Positions 10,437-22,610 are shown, counted from the first letter of the stretch. The stretch: DNA of 64,000 nt from Clostridium sp. (GCA_022010095.1 CP091739.1:310001-374000), one strand, 5' to 3'. Notes: generated by a model not told the origin, from the sequence alone. Translations and numbers: made by a program.

Positions 10437-12801
10437 CTAACCAACTTTAAATGCTGGAGATATTCCACCATCACGATAAGCATAACCATAACCACGCATA
10501 CCATAAAACTGAATATCATCATTATATCTAGCAGAACGATGCCACCAAAAATAACTAAATTTTCCATCCTTTTTTTCAGTTGCACTATAATTATTATACG
10601 TTGTTCCCTTACTTACATAATAATCTAATTGCCTAGATGAATTCTTTGCTGTATCCACCTCAGTACCAGTTGAAGCACCAGTACCTGACCAATTATTCCA
10701 CATACCAGTCCAATCGCCCCATACTTCTGTAGCAGATAACAAATATAGCTTATCAGTTGACGTAAAATTAGATGTTTCATTACTTCCATGTCCAGAAATA
10801 ACTTTAGTATTTACAATAACACTTTGTAAATCGCTTGGCAATTGTTTAAATATATCATTATTTAAATAAGTTCTTAATTTACTTGCTGGCCATCCTCCAA
10901 CATTTGTTCCATATTGATAATATTTACCATTATAAGTTCCAGCTGGATTCATATTATATCTTACTATTATATCTGCAAATTCTATTACAAAACCACATGC
11001 TGTCGCAGAATAAGAAGAAGAATTACACGAACTTGGTTTTGATGTATTTGCTACACGAACTGTATGAGTTCCAAATGTTCCCACATTAACTGACTTAGTA
11101 TCACCCAAATTATATTTACAAGTATTACCATTTCTAACAGAATAAGCAATTGTAGACCAACTATCTGTACTAAAAGATGATGGATTAATCTTATCTGAAA
11201 AATAACCTTTATTACTACAATTATCAATCTTAGCATATGTTTTATCTATCTTAGAACTACTATATATAGTACCAAATCCTCCAACTAATTTAGTTGAATC
11301 TTTAAACATATTAGTACTGCTAGTAACCTTGCTTGTCACAAAATTATTACTAACATATATTGTCTTTAAATTTGGAATACCATAAAACATCTTATTCATA
11401 TTTGTAACATTTCTCGTATTAAAGCTACTTAAATCTAATTCTTTTATTATGGTAGATTCAAACATCTCACTCATGTCTTTTACTTTACTTGTATTAAAAC
11501 TTTTTACATTAAGTGCTGTTGAAGCACAATTAGAAAAACATTCCACTCATATCAGTTACATTACTTGTATTAAAAACTGCTTACATCTATATTTGTAGCA
11601 ACAGTATCATGAAACATCATTTTTCATAGTTGTATCTTTACCTGTATTGAACTTACTTACATCTATATTTGTAGCCTTACTATAGCAAAAACATTAAACT
11701 CATATTTGTAACATTACTTGTATTAAATTTACTTAAATTTAATGTTCTAGCATTACTAAGTCTAAACATAGAAGTCATATTTGTTACTTTACTTGTATCA
11801 AAATTTTTCTAAACCTTTTTATTGTTGTAGCCTGACTTCCATGAAACATAGAATCCATATATACAACATTACTTGTATTAAATTTACTTAAATCTAATGA
11901 TTTAGCCTGAGTAGACCAAAACATATTTCTCATATTCTTTACATTTCTTGTATCAAAACTACTCATATCAATAACTGATGATTTAGAGAAATAAAACATG
12001 CTTGACATCGATACAATTGGTTTTCCATTAATAGAATTACATAATTTTGTTGTTACTGGATCTGTACTATTCTTATTAGTTAATACGACTCCCCAACCAT
12101 CATTAGTAATATTAACCCATGAATTTCCTTCACCCTCTTGCATATATCTATAAGTATATTGTCCACTTACATATTCAGCTCCTTGTTTAAGTTCACCGAT
12201 TATACGTGCAAGCAGTCTGAATTGGTTTAGTAGTTGTTGTTGTAGTTGTTGTAGTTGTCGTACTAGAATCATCTATCCCAGAAGCTATATTACATATTGA
12301 ATAATCACTTACATTTAATGATTCATCTGTTACATAATTATATTTTTTACTTTTACTATCATAATCACAATATAAATATGTTTTAGGATTAACATAATCA
12401 CCATCATCATTAGGAGAAAAAACAACAATTCCTTTACAACTTTCTTTCTTATAAGTAACATCATTAATATAAGAATCATTATAATCCTGTGCTTTACTAT
12501 TATCTTTCTTCACTTGTAAATTACTTAAACATATATATTTCTTATTAGTATTATTATTATAAGACTGAGGACAGCCATAAGTATTATCAAGTGGATCAAA
12601 GCAAAAATCCTCCAAATATGTTTTAGCTACACTTGATACATTATTTTTCTTGTATAATCATAGTCTTCTTAATATTATCATTATATATTTTTCAAAGTAG
12701 CAAGAGTCCCAATTGTACCTAAAATAGCAATAATGGCAATAACAGCTAAAAAGTTCAATCAAAGTAAAAACCATTTTTTTATTAATATTATACCTATTCA
12801 T
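10437..12801 (-). CDS. large prepilin/BspA-repeat/DUF6273 surface protein
   Basis: One gene in at least five frame pieces, about 788 residues. Modules from 12801: prepilin N-terminus (FTLIEL), Cys-rich stalk head (FCFDPLDNTYGCPQSY, KYICLSNL), a run of 11 Thr near 12250, the GELKQGAEYVSGQYTYRYM module, then DUF285/BspA repeats of about 23 residues (FDTRNVKNMRNMF, FNTSNVVYMDSMF and so on, roughly eight). A cap (LVGGFGTIYSSSK, GYFSDK) and a DUF6273-type domain (ACGFVIEFADI, STDKLYLLSATEVW, FWWHRSARY, ISPAFKVG) complete it. BspA-like repeats usually mediate adhesion; function here is inferred. Confidence 0.78.
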
Positions 12802-12825
12802 ATCACACATCCTTATTCTATATAA

Positions 12826-12855
12826 ATTATACAATATAAAAAGATACTATTTCTA
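12826..12855 (-). promoter_or_regulatory. promoter of the shared surface-gene module, copy 2
   Basis: Minus strand: TAGAAA, 18-base spacer, TATAAT. The -35 overlaps the last codons of the pyrophosphatase gene. Same block as at 9136-9165 and 29039-29067. Confidence 0.65.
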
Positions 12856-13367
12856 GTACCATTTATTTATTTTCAATACTTTTTTTATAATTTTTTTACG
12901 AGCTTGTTCAATTATTTTTTTAAAGCTTTATTCTTAGGATAATAGTTTTCAACTTTGACATCTATCTTTTGTAAAACTTTATAATTTTTCAAAAGAAATT
13001 TCTTATTTCATCAAGTATAAATTTAGATAAATCATTAAGTTCTTGTATTTCATTATATCTAGGATCAACATCTACAACTGATATTATTTTTATAATCATC
13101 AAATCCATTATCAGTTATTTTAAGAACACCTATTACCCTAGCAGGAATAATACATCCAGGATAAGTAGGTTCTGTTCCAATAACAAGTATATCAAGTGGA
13201 TCACCATCACCAGCTAAAGTTGAATCAATAAAACCATATTCAGCAGGATAGCCCATGGCACTATATAAAAACTCTATCTAATTTAATTTTTTTCCATCTT
13301 TAATTTCAAATTTATTTCTACTTCTATATGGAATCTCTATAATAGCTTCAATTACATCATTTTTCAT
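12853..13367 (-). CDS. ppa: inorganic pyrophosphatase, family I
   Basis: Begins [22 protein letters not shown] behind GAGGAG. The metal-binding signature is [10 protein letters not shown], preceded by [14 protein letters not shown] and followed by [27 protein letters not shown] appears in a shifted frame. About 165-170 residues, typical of family I. It hydrolyses pyrophosphate released by polymerases and tRNA synthetases. The C-terminus ([18 protein letters not shown]) is read through A-runs, so the stop is approximate. It is the only housekeeping gene within the surface island. Confidence 0.88.
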
Positions 13368-13378
13368 AAAATCTCCTC

Positions 13379-14774
13379 CTATTTAACTTTTGAAAGTGCA
13401 CTAGTAACAGCATTTTTAGCAGTAATAGCATTACTTACACTTGAAAGATTAGTATTATTTACACCTAAAGAACTAGCAGAATAACTATTATTTTCAGTTA
13501 TTTCAGCTATATGATTTAATGCTTTAAAGTAAACAATATATTGAATATTATATTCTTCTCTTTCACTAGCACTACCACTAATTGCACTAGTAGCAAGTTC
13601 AAGCATACTATTTAATATATCTTTAACTGAATTTAAAATACAATTATTATTTTCACATTTAGCAAACGTAATTAATTTTTCAGCCTTAGTATTATTAGCA
13701 TTTAAACTTACCATATTTAAATTCATTTTTTTCTTTGATAATTCTTTTATTATATTTAAACTATTACTATTATAATTAGTACAACTTATATTACTTAAAT
13801 TATCATCATGTATATCATATAATAAATAATCACTATCACTAAATAATAAAATTCCATTAAAAAGCAGTTTTTTTCTTTAATATCATCAATTTCTTTAATT
13901 AAAGCAGTAAGTTCATCATCATAACTCTTTATATCGCTTGAAGTATTAGTTCCATTACTACAACTTGTCATTAATTCATGCATACGATAAGACATATTTA
14001 TTACTTCGTTAAGTGCACCACTTGCTGTTTGAAGCATTGAAACCTCATCTTGCCATACATCACTTCCTGTTAAATCTTTTTTGCTATTATTTTTAATATA
14101 TTCAGCTGCATCTTCATAAACTTTCTTACTACTAGCTTTAGTTAATACATTATCACCATTTTTTTAAATATAGAATTTTTTTACTTATTGAATTATCATT
14201 CATATTTTTTTAGAAAAATACATCTAAATTATCAAATAACTTTTGTACTTCCATATCAATAGATAAACGATCATCATCACTATCTGTAGTAGAATAAGTA
14301 GTTCTATAAGATAATTCATATATTCTTTTTAACCATATTTAAAACTTTATCTAATTTACATTCTTTATCACTGCACCCATAAAATGAAAGTCTATATTCA
14401 AGAGCATTTATTTCAGCACCTAAACTTGATCTAAAAATATAATACAGTTCTTATTGCTTCATAAACAATATTTAAATCTTTATCATAATCACTAAATGTA
14501 AAACTATCTATTTTTTTAAATTACTAGGACTAACAATCTTAACAACATATTTACCAGTTAATTTATTATTAGGCTGTAATATCTTAGAACCTAAATATTC
14601 ATAATTATACACATTATTTATTTCATTATTAAGACTATTAATTTCTTCTTTAATTGCTTTTATATCTTCTTCTAGGTTAGTATCATTACTTGCTTGAACT
14701 ATTAATTCATTTTCTCTTTGAAGTATTGAATGAATTTCACTTAATTTTTCCTCCATTAATGAAAGATAATACAT
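13379..14774 (-). CDS. flagellin-like repeat protein
   Basis: About 465 residues in four or more frame pieces. Several stretches resemble flagellin D1 helices. At 14774: LSEIHSILQRENELIVQASN, DTN, EEINSLNNEINNV and SKILQ. At about 14430: YEAIRTV...RSSLGAEINALEYRL, like the flagellin C-terminal helix. At 14040: VSMLQTASGALNEVINMSYR, MHELMTSCSNGTNTSSD, then a NG..LL pattern. At 13640: ILNSVKDILNSMLELATSAI, SGSASERE. The usual flagellin start (INTN...) is absent. It follows the prepilin-like gene with no clear RBS; dropping one A from the intervening run would fuse the two. Function unknown; filament-forming structural protein is inference. Confidence 0.6.
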
Positions 14775-14781
14775 ATCATTA

Positions 14782-15274
14782 TTAATTTTTAATATTACAT
14801 CTAGGATATAATCCAGGATTTAGAGATTCATCAGTTATATAACCATATTCACCAGTATCAGGATTACCACAATATAAATAAACAGTTGGTACAACATAAT
14901 CACCATCTTCATTTTTTTATCAAATGTTATAATACCTTTACATTCATCTTTTTTTATAAGTTACTTTATTTATATAATTACCAAATTTATTATCTTGTAA
15001 AATCATCTAAACATATATATTTATTACTAGTGTAATTATTATACGAAGAAGGACACACATAAGAACTATCAACAGGTTCAAAACAATAATCTTCTAAATA
15101 TATTTTAGATGTACTAGCTACATTATTTTTCTTGAACTATCATAGTCTTTTTTTAATACTATCATTATATACTTTAGTAACAGAAACAGCAACAATAGTA
15201 CCAAGCAATCCAATAATTGCTACTACTGCTAAAAGTTCAATCAAAGTAAACCCAGTTCTATTCTTAAATACCAC
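14782..15274 (-). CDS. prepilin-like protein with conserved Cys head
   Basis: Probable GTG start at 15274, 10 bases after GGAG, giving VFKNRTGFTLIELLAVVAII, a type III (prepilin) signal. The body has the Cys pattern shared with 8676 and 12801 genes: YLEDYCFEPVDSSYVCPSSY, KYICLDD, ECKGIITFD, LYCGNPDTG, ending LYPRCNIKN. About 164 residues. A -10-like TATAAT lies about 30 bases upstream (15300-15305). It looks like the minimal form of this pilin family and is probably in one transcript with the flagellin-like gene. Confidence 0.7.
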
Positions 15275-15342
15275 TTAAAACCACTCCTATTCTATAACAA
15301 TTATACAATCTAAGGAGTACAAAATCAAGAATATTTTAACAA

Positions 15343-15367
15343 ACAAAAAGCCAATATTTAATTGACT
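15343..15367 (-). terminator. terminator of rpmF
   Basis: Minus strand stem GTCAAT / ATTGGC (one G-T pair) with loop TAAAT, followed by TTTTTG. It overlaps the rpmF stop region. Confidence 0.55.
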
Positions 15368-15587
15368 ACTTTGTTTCTTCTTTTTGAACTTTAATTGCTT
15401 CTTTTTCCTTTATAATAACCACATTTAGTACAAGCTCTATGAGGTGCTACTGTTGCTCCACAATTACTACAAGTTGATACAGTAGGAGCTGTTTTTCCTT
15501 TAAGTGAGTTCTTCTTTGTCTTTTTAGCAGTTTTACTAATTCTTCTAAAAAGGTAAAAGCACCGAATAAAGTAATATTTAATTTCAT
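15366..15587 (-). CDS. rpmF: 50S ribosomal protein L32
   Basis: After an initial frame break the product reads FRRISKTAKKTKK, then CSNCGATVAPHRACTKCGYYKGKE, the C-type zinc ribbon (CxxC...CxxC) and KGK signature of bacterial L32. About 72 residues. The start at 15587 has GGGAGGAAT upstream but gives an atypical N-terminus (MKLNITLFGAFTF), so the first dozen residues are uncertain. L32 sits near the peptide exit region of the large subunit. Confidence 0.88.
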
Positions 15588-15693
15588 TTTTTTATTCCTC
15601 CCTTAGTCATGCTATAAATTTTTCATTTGCTTATGTATTTTTCTCATAAATTAAAAAAATATCAAGAGAATTTAACTATTTTTCATGATAAAT

Positions 15694-15723
15694 TTGTATA
15701 AATCATACTTTTTTTGATATAAT
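15694..15723 (+). promoter_or_regulatory. plus-strand promoter for HAD-tmcAL operon
   Basis: TTGTAT, 18-base spacer, TATAAT, followed by GAGGGG RBS and a GTG start at 15760. Confidence 0.65.
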
Positions 15724-15759
15724 TAAACATATATTTAATTAAAAAAAGAGGGGTTGAAA

Positions 15760-16453
15760 GTGAAAAAAACTGCTTGTTAGTGATTACGATGGTACATTTA
15801 ATAAACACAATAATAAAAAGAAGTATAAGTGGTAATATAAATGCAGTAAAAAGAGTTTATAGATAAAGGTAATATATTTTCTCTCGCATCCGCAAGAAGT
15901 TTCAATTCACTTAAAAGTGGAACAGAGAAATTTCATATACCATATAATTATTTAATATGTAATAATGGTGGAGTCATATTTGATAAAGATGACAATATAA
16001 TATTCTTTCACCCAGTTCTTAATAGTTCATTATTAAAGATATTAAAGCATATAAATAAACTTGGTATATTAAAAAAAGTATATTATTTAAAGATTTCTAT
16101 GGTAATGTAACAACTGATCTAAATGAAGTGTGTGATATTATATGCACTATTAATGCAGATAATTTAGATAAATTAAATCAAATACAAGAAGAATTAAATT
16201 ATTTATGTTCTACCCCATTCTTTCATTTACTTATTTTTAGTGAAAAAATGGATAAAGTAGATGGTATAGATATTATCGCATCTAAAGAATCTATAACAGA
16301 AGAATCAATATATACAGTTGGTAATGATTTCTTTGATAAAAAAATATGTTACTTAGATATAAAGGATATAGAATGATTAATAGTAATCCTCTTCTTTATC
16401 GAAATGGAATTAGTAAAACTGAATCAGTAAAAGCTTTAGTAAGGAGATTATAG
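15760..16453 (+). CDS. HAD-superfamily Cof-type (IIB) phosphatase
   Basis: GTG start behind AGAGGGG. After the first A-run the HAD motif I reads [13 protein letters not shown]. It continues [11 protein letters not shown] (motif II Ser region), [16 protein letters not shown], and, near the end, [16 protein letters not shown] (motif IV) then SNPLLYR. About 231 residues in four frame pieces, at the short end for Cof-type sugar or nucleotide phosphatases. The substrate cannot be told from the sequence. It precedes tmcAL by 5 bases. Confidence 0.8.
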
Positions 16454-16458
16454 TAATA

Positions 16459-17637
16459 ATGAGAAAAGTAGTAGGAATAGTATGTGAATATAATCCATTT
16501 CATAACGGACACTTATATCAAATTAATAAGATTAAAAAAAGAAATATGATAACCCAATTATTATCGCATGTTTAAGTAGTACTTTTTACACAAAGAGGTG
16601 AATTATCTGTATTAAATAAGTGGGAAAAAAACCAAAAGTAGCACTTGAAAAATGGTATAGATATTGTTATAGAACTTCCATATGTTTATGCTACTCAAAG
16701 CAGTGATATATTCGCAAGATATTCAGTTGCTTTATTAAATAAATTATATGTTGATGTATTATGTTTTTGGAAGTGAACGCGAAGACATAGAGAGTATTAA
16801 AAAAAGCCGCAAGATATCAAGTTGAAGATATAAATTTTTGATATAATAACTAAAAAATATCTTAATGAAGGAATAAGTTATCCCACTGCTCTTAATAAAG
16901 CATTAAACGAACTTTGCAATATAAGTATAACAAAACCGAATGACCTACTTGCTCTTAGCTATCTAAAAGAAATATATAGAAATGGTTATTTCATGGATGT
17001 TTATAATATTAAAAGAACAAGTAGTTATCACGATCTAGATTCAAATGCAAAAAGTAGTATCTGCATCAAATATAAGAACTAGACTCTTAAATAAACAAAA
17101 TATAAAAAGATAAAGTACCTAACAATGTATATGAATTATTAAAAGATAAAGTTCTTGAAACAAAGTATTTTTGAATATTTAAAAATATAAAATATTAACA
17201 GAAGAAGATTTAGAAAAAGTATGTTGATGTAGATGAAGGACTAAATACAAGAATTAAAAAAAGCAATATTAAAAATCTAATTCATTAGATGAACTTATCA
17301 AAAAAATATTAAAAACTAAAAAGATATACTTATAATAAAAATATCAAGAATGTTAAATCATATATTTTGCTCATTCACAAAAAGAAGATAATAAGAAAGT
17401 AAGATATTTAGAATATATAAGAATATTAGGTTTCACAGATAAAGGAAGAAAATATTTAAATGAAATTAAAAAGTGAAATAACACTACCTATTCTTAACAA
17501 GTATAATACTAAATATGATGCTTTAAGAATAGAAAAAAAGAATTACAGAACTTTACTCATATATTTATGAAGATATAAATAAACAAGAAATACAAAAATA
17601 TTCCAATATATATAAAAAGAAAATCAGGATTAATTAG
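16459..17637 (+). CDS. tmcAL: tRNA(Met) cytidine acetate ligase TmcAL (YlbM family)
   Basis: Starts at 16459 with [19 protein letters not shown], the HxGH-like nucleotidyltransferase motif of this family, followed by [30 protein letters not shown], and [12 protein letters not shown] (the S/T-x-S-x-IR segment). Tail ending [13 protein letters not shown]. About 392 residues, normal, with many A-run breaks. TmcAL makes N4-acetylcytidine at the wobble base of elongator tRNA-Met using acetate and ATP. Confidence 0.88.
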
Positions 17638-17648
17638 TCCTGATTATT
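17620..17648. terminator. bidirectional terminator between tmcAL and the BspA-like gene
   Basis: Perfect inverted repeat AATCAGGA / TCCTGATT with loop TTAATTAG. A-rich on the left and T-rich on the right, so it can end both the plus-strand tmcAL and the minus-strand 17655-19831 transcripts. Confidence 0.85.
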
Positions 17649-17654
17649 TTTATT

Positions 17655-19831
17655 TTATCCAATTCTAAATGCTGGGGAAACGCCATATGGACTAGTAGCT
17701 ACAATTCCAGCTCGTGCTCCAGTTTTTTGTACACGACTAAACGCTATACCAACTTCAGGCGTACGAAGCCACCAATCAGCAGCACTAGATTGATACTTCT
17801 TTATCGCACCACTATAACTACTAGTAGTGACACTAGCATTAGTATAATAGTCTAGTGTCCTTGTTAAATCCTTAGCAGTATCAGCAGAAGAATATTGGTA
17901 TGTAGACCAATCACTATATACTTCCCCTGGCGACAACAAATACATTTTATCAGTAGATGTAAAATTTGATTCGCCTGTATTGCCATGTCCTGATACAACA
18001 GTTGTATCAGTTATTGCATTTTTTAAAATATATGGTAATGAATTATATAAATCAGTGTTTACAAATGTATACATACTACTTCCAGGCCATCCACCAGTAT
18101 TATCAGCAGTATCTTTCATTACGTGTTCAGCTACAATATCAGTAAATTCTACTACAAATCCACAAGCACTTTGTGAGAATCCAGTACCTGAACATTCACT
18201 TGGCGTTGATTTATTTGCAATTCTCACCATATGTGAACCATATGTACCAAGACCAACCAATTTAGTATCCCCCACTTTATATTTACTTATATTATTATTT
18301 TTTTAACAGCCTCTGCTATTGTAGCCCAAGAATCACTACTAAAAGAATATGGTTCAACAGGCTTATCAGCAATATCAGTGAAGTATCCTGGATTATTTGT
18401 TCCTTTATCTATACGAGCATATTCTGCATCTATATGATTTTTATCATAAGCTGTACCAACTCCACCCACTAAATTAGTGCATCCATTAAACATATAACTA
18501 CTAGTTGTAGCTGAATTAATAACAAATTTATCACTTACATAAATAGTTTTTTTAAAGTATAAAAATACTGTAGAAAACATCCAACGCATATCAGCAACTT
18601 TGCTTGTATCAAAAACTGCTTAAATCAATACTGACTAAACGTGAAGAGCCATAAAACATGCCCCACATATTTGTAACATTGCTCGTATCAAAATTACTTA
18701 AATCTATATCTGTAAGCTTATTATTAGAAAACATACGACTCATATCAATTACTTTGCTAGTATTAAAATTACTTATATTTAATTCGTAATATTACCTTGG
18801 TAAAACATACCACTCATATTAGTTACATTACTTGTATCAAAATTACTCAAATCTAAAGCAATAGATGAATCATTGCGATAAAGCAAACTATAAAACATAC
18901 TTTCCATATTAGTAACTTTACTTGTATTAAAACTACTCAAATCTAATACTACTGATTTACCATTTTTCAAACATATGAGCCATATTAATTACATTACTTG
19001 TGTCAAAACTACTTAAATCTAATTCTGTGGCTTTACTGCTTCGAAACATATACTGCATTGAAATAATAGGTTTATTATTTATATATGTGCATAACTCACT
19101 TGTCACCGCATCAGTACTTGTTCTATCAGTTAAAATTACTCCCCAACCATTATCAGTTATATTTTGCCATGTGTAAATTACATTATCATCGTCATCATAG
19201 TCAACATTAATTTCCTGCATATACCTATAAGTATACTGCCCATTCACATACTCTGCTCCTTGTGTAAGTTCTCCATCAAATGTACAATAGATTGTCTTTG
19301 CTGATGATTCAGTTATACCTATTTTACCTGTGAAAGATTTATTTAAATTATAATTTTGAAGAGTACCTGTATCTTTAAAAGTAACTCTAACAACATATTC
19401 ATGAGTATACCCTGGTTTAATTGGAATATTTGATGTGATATTTCCTTCTTTAACTGCTTTCTTTGATATTGCACTACATGTTCCATCTTCTGTATTACTT
19501 GCATTTAAATTCTTACATGTTCCATCAACTATTAACTCATTATTAGTAATACCATTCACAAGATCCTGCCATACAAGATTATAACTTATCTCCTTTGTAC
19601 CAGTATTTTTTACAGTAATTGTCTTTGTTACTGAATCACCTGGTTTTGCATCACTAAGTGACACTGCATTACCATCTGTAAGTAAAAGCCTTAAGTCACC
19701 AGTAGTAATAACAACATTTTTTGCATTTTCATTACCAACAATATTTAACGCAAAAAATGCTAGTGAAACACCAATAACTGTAATAAGTATTGATACCACT
19801 AGCAATATATATATCTTTTTTTATCTTTCAT
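17655..19831 (-). CDS. TasA-like/BspA-repeat/DUF6273 surface protein
   Basis: About 725 residues, four frame pieces. The N-terminus has a signal helix (LLVVSILITVIGVSLAFFAL) followed by a domain resembling camelysin/TasA-type proteins: TTGDLRLLLTDG, AKPGDSVTKTITVKNTGTKE. Then GELTQGAEYVNGQYTYRYMQ, five or six BspA repeats (FDTSNVINMAHMF, FNTSKVTNMESMF, FDTSNVTNMSGMF), a cap (LVGGVGTAYD, NNPGYFTDI) and a DUF6273-type domain (STDKMYLLSPGEVY, DWWLRTPEVG, VSPAFRIG). It shares the middle and end modules with 10437-12801 but has a different anchor. No SipW-like peptidase is seen nearby. Surface adhesin is inference. Confidence 0.75.
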
Positions 19832-19881
19832 AATTATCACATCCTTAGTATGAGATAATTATATCAAAAATTATAATCTGC

Positions 19882-22508
19882 TTACAAGTAGAAAAAAACT
19901 ATTTTTGCTTCATACCAATCTCTACCATAATCAATTTCTACTTTTTAATGGTACAGATAATTTATAAACATTTTCCATTATTTCTCTTACAATGTCTATT
20001 ACATCATTTAACTCATCATCTGGTACATCAAATATTAGTTCGTCGTGTACTTGAAGTAACATTTTGTTTTGAGATTATCTTCTTTTAATTTTTCATCTAT
20101 TCTTATCATAGCAAGTTTTTAAAATATCTGCAGACTGTACCTTGTATTGGTGTATTAAGAGCAATTCTTTCTCCCATTTGTCTAATCATATAATTTGTAT
20201 TATTAAGTTCATCAATTGTTCTCTTTCTATTAAATAAAGTTCTAACAGTTGAAGTTTCACGTGCTTTTTTAACAATCTCTGTCATATAATCATTTACCTC
20301 TGGATATAAAGTTAAATATTTTTCTATATACTTCTTTGCTTCACTAGGACTTATATCTAAGTTTTCACCTAGTCCATAACCACTAATACCATAAACAATA
20401 CCAAATATTACCGCTTTAGCAGTTCTTCTCATATTCTTTGTAACTTCACTTTCAGGAACATCAAATATATCACTTGCAACATGAGTATGAATATCTTCCC
20501 CATTAATAAATGCATCTTTTAAACTTCTTGAATTACTTATATGAGCAAGTACTCTTAGTTCAATTTGAGAATAATCACTAGAAAGTAAATAAGAGTTTTC
20601 ACTTGGTATAAATGCTTTTCTTATTTGTTTACCTTCTTCACTTCTAACAGGTATATTTTTGTAAATTAGGATCTACACTAGAAAGTCTACCTGTTCTAGT
20701 ACCTGTTTGTTTATATATAGTATGTATTTTTACCATCATCCATAACATAACCATTAAATGTATCTAGATAAGTAGAAACAAGTTTAGTTAATGCTCTATA
20801 CTCTAAAAATATCATCAACAATAGGATTTAAATGTCTTAACTTAATTAATACATCATGTGATGTTGACATAGCATATTTACCTTTTTCCTTTAGGTAACA
20901 TAAGTTTATTATAAAGAATATCAGCTATTTGTTTATGACTACTAACATTAAAATCTACTCCTGCTTCTTCATGAATCTTACTCTCTAATAATAATATTTT
21001 TTCATTAAGTTCATTTTTTTAAGTTCATCAATAACATCAGTTTTAACAGTAATACCATTTATTTCCATATCAGCAAGTATACGAATAAGTGGTCCTTCTA
21101 TATCAATATATAAATAATCAAGTTCTTCACTTACAAGTTTATCTTTAAATTCTTGATAAGTATCATATATAAATATAGCTTTAGATACTATTGAACTTCT
21201 TATTGCATCTTCACTTAATTTATTCTTTTTTTACTTATTATTTGATCATAAAAAAAGCAATATTTCTATCAAAAGTAGATGCTAAATAAGCAATATCATC
21301 TTTAACATTATATTCAAGTAAGTAAGAAGCTATAAATATATCAAATGAATCATTAATACTTACATTATATCTATTCATAAATACAATATTCTTTTTTTAT
21401 TATCAAAAAGTAGCAGTTATATCTTTAAGTAAATCACTATTTAATAGTAAACTTGGTAAATCAAAATAATATGCTTTTACGTCCATCATATATAGCAGCA
21501 GCTATAAATCCTGCTTTATGATAATTAGTTTCATCAAGTTCAATATATAAGCTCTTGATACCATCTATTTCTATCTTTGATTTGACTATTTCATATTCTA
21601 AATCCGTTTTTAATTTCTTCTGTATTTTTTTATTTAAGTTTTTTTAAGAATGAATTAAATTCAAGTTCTTTATATTCCTCTATAAGTCCCAGTTATATCT
21701 GGTTTTATTATATTTAATACTTTCAAATGTATAATCAAAAAGGAACTGTTTTTATATATTGTAGCAAGTTTATATGAAAAGTATGCACTTTCCCTGTCTT
21801 CTATTAATTTTTTTCTCTTGTTTTTAGGTGTTAATTCATCTAAATGATTATATAAATTATCTAAATTATCATATTTAGTAAGTAATGATAAAGCAGTTTT
21901 TTTCACCTATTCCTTTAACACCTGGTATGTTATCACTAGCATCTCCCATTAATGATTTTAAATCTATCATTCTAATAGGCTTAATACCATAATGTTCAAA
22001 GAAAGTTTCTTGATTCATAAGTATATAATCTTTTTTTGGTTTTAATAATTTAACATCTACTTCATCACTTATAAGTTGTAATAAATCTTTATCACTACTT
22101 ATTATAGTTGCATTATAGTTTTTATCTTCGTCTGCCATTCTTGCGAATGTACCAATTATGTCATCAGCTTCATAGTTATCACATTCAATATATTTAATGC
22201 CAAGAAGGGTACATATTTTTTTAGCCTCTGGAAATTGAATCTTTAAATCATTAGGTGTTTCAATTCTACCATCTTTATATGTATCGCATAAATCTTTTTC
22301 TAAAATTATGTCCTGTATCAAATGCTACCATTATATATTCAGGTTTTTTTCTTCATTAATTATTTTTATTTAACATATTTACAAAACCAAATAATGCATT
22401 GGTAGGAAAACCCTTACTATTCTTCATTAAATTACCGTTATATGCAGTAGCATAATAACTTCTAAATAATAAATTATTACCATCTATTAATATTGCTCTT
22501 TTTTTCAT
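19882..22508 (-). CDS. polA: DNA polymerase I
   Basis: Starts at 22508: [20 protein letters not shown]. The 5'-3' exonuclease domain (residues 1-290) shows [27 protein letters not shown], and [18 protein letters not shown]. The middle domain lacks the catalytic acids of a proofreading exonuclease, as in Bacillus PolA. The polymerase domain has [33 protein letters not shown] (motif A), [19 protein letters not shown] (O-helix) and [11 protein letters not shown] (motif C). About 875 residues across ten or more frame pieces. The O-helix has Ile where Asn is usual (KAVIFG). Repair and Okazaki-fragment processing. Confidence 0.93.
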
Positions 22509-22574
22509 ATTTTTCACCCTTCAATTTATATTTGTATAACTCTATTAATAATATAACACATATTTAATAAATTT

Positions 22575-22610
22575 AAAAAACTAAGAATTAATTTTTTTCT
22601 TAGCTTTTTA
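22575..22610. terminator. terminator between flippase and polA
   Basis: Stem CTAAGAA / TTCTTAG with an A/T loop, flanked by T-runs on both sides. On the minus strand it ends the flippase transcript (TTTTTT follows). Confidence 0.65.

Noticed and set aside
12230..12262. Run of (TTG)n / Thr codons considered as a repeat array or recoding site
   Set aside because: It encodes a poly-Thr linker between the pilin head and the next module; no spacers or slippery structure beyond that.
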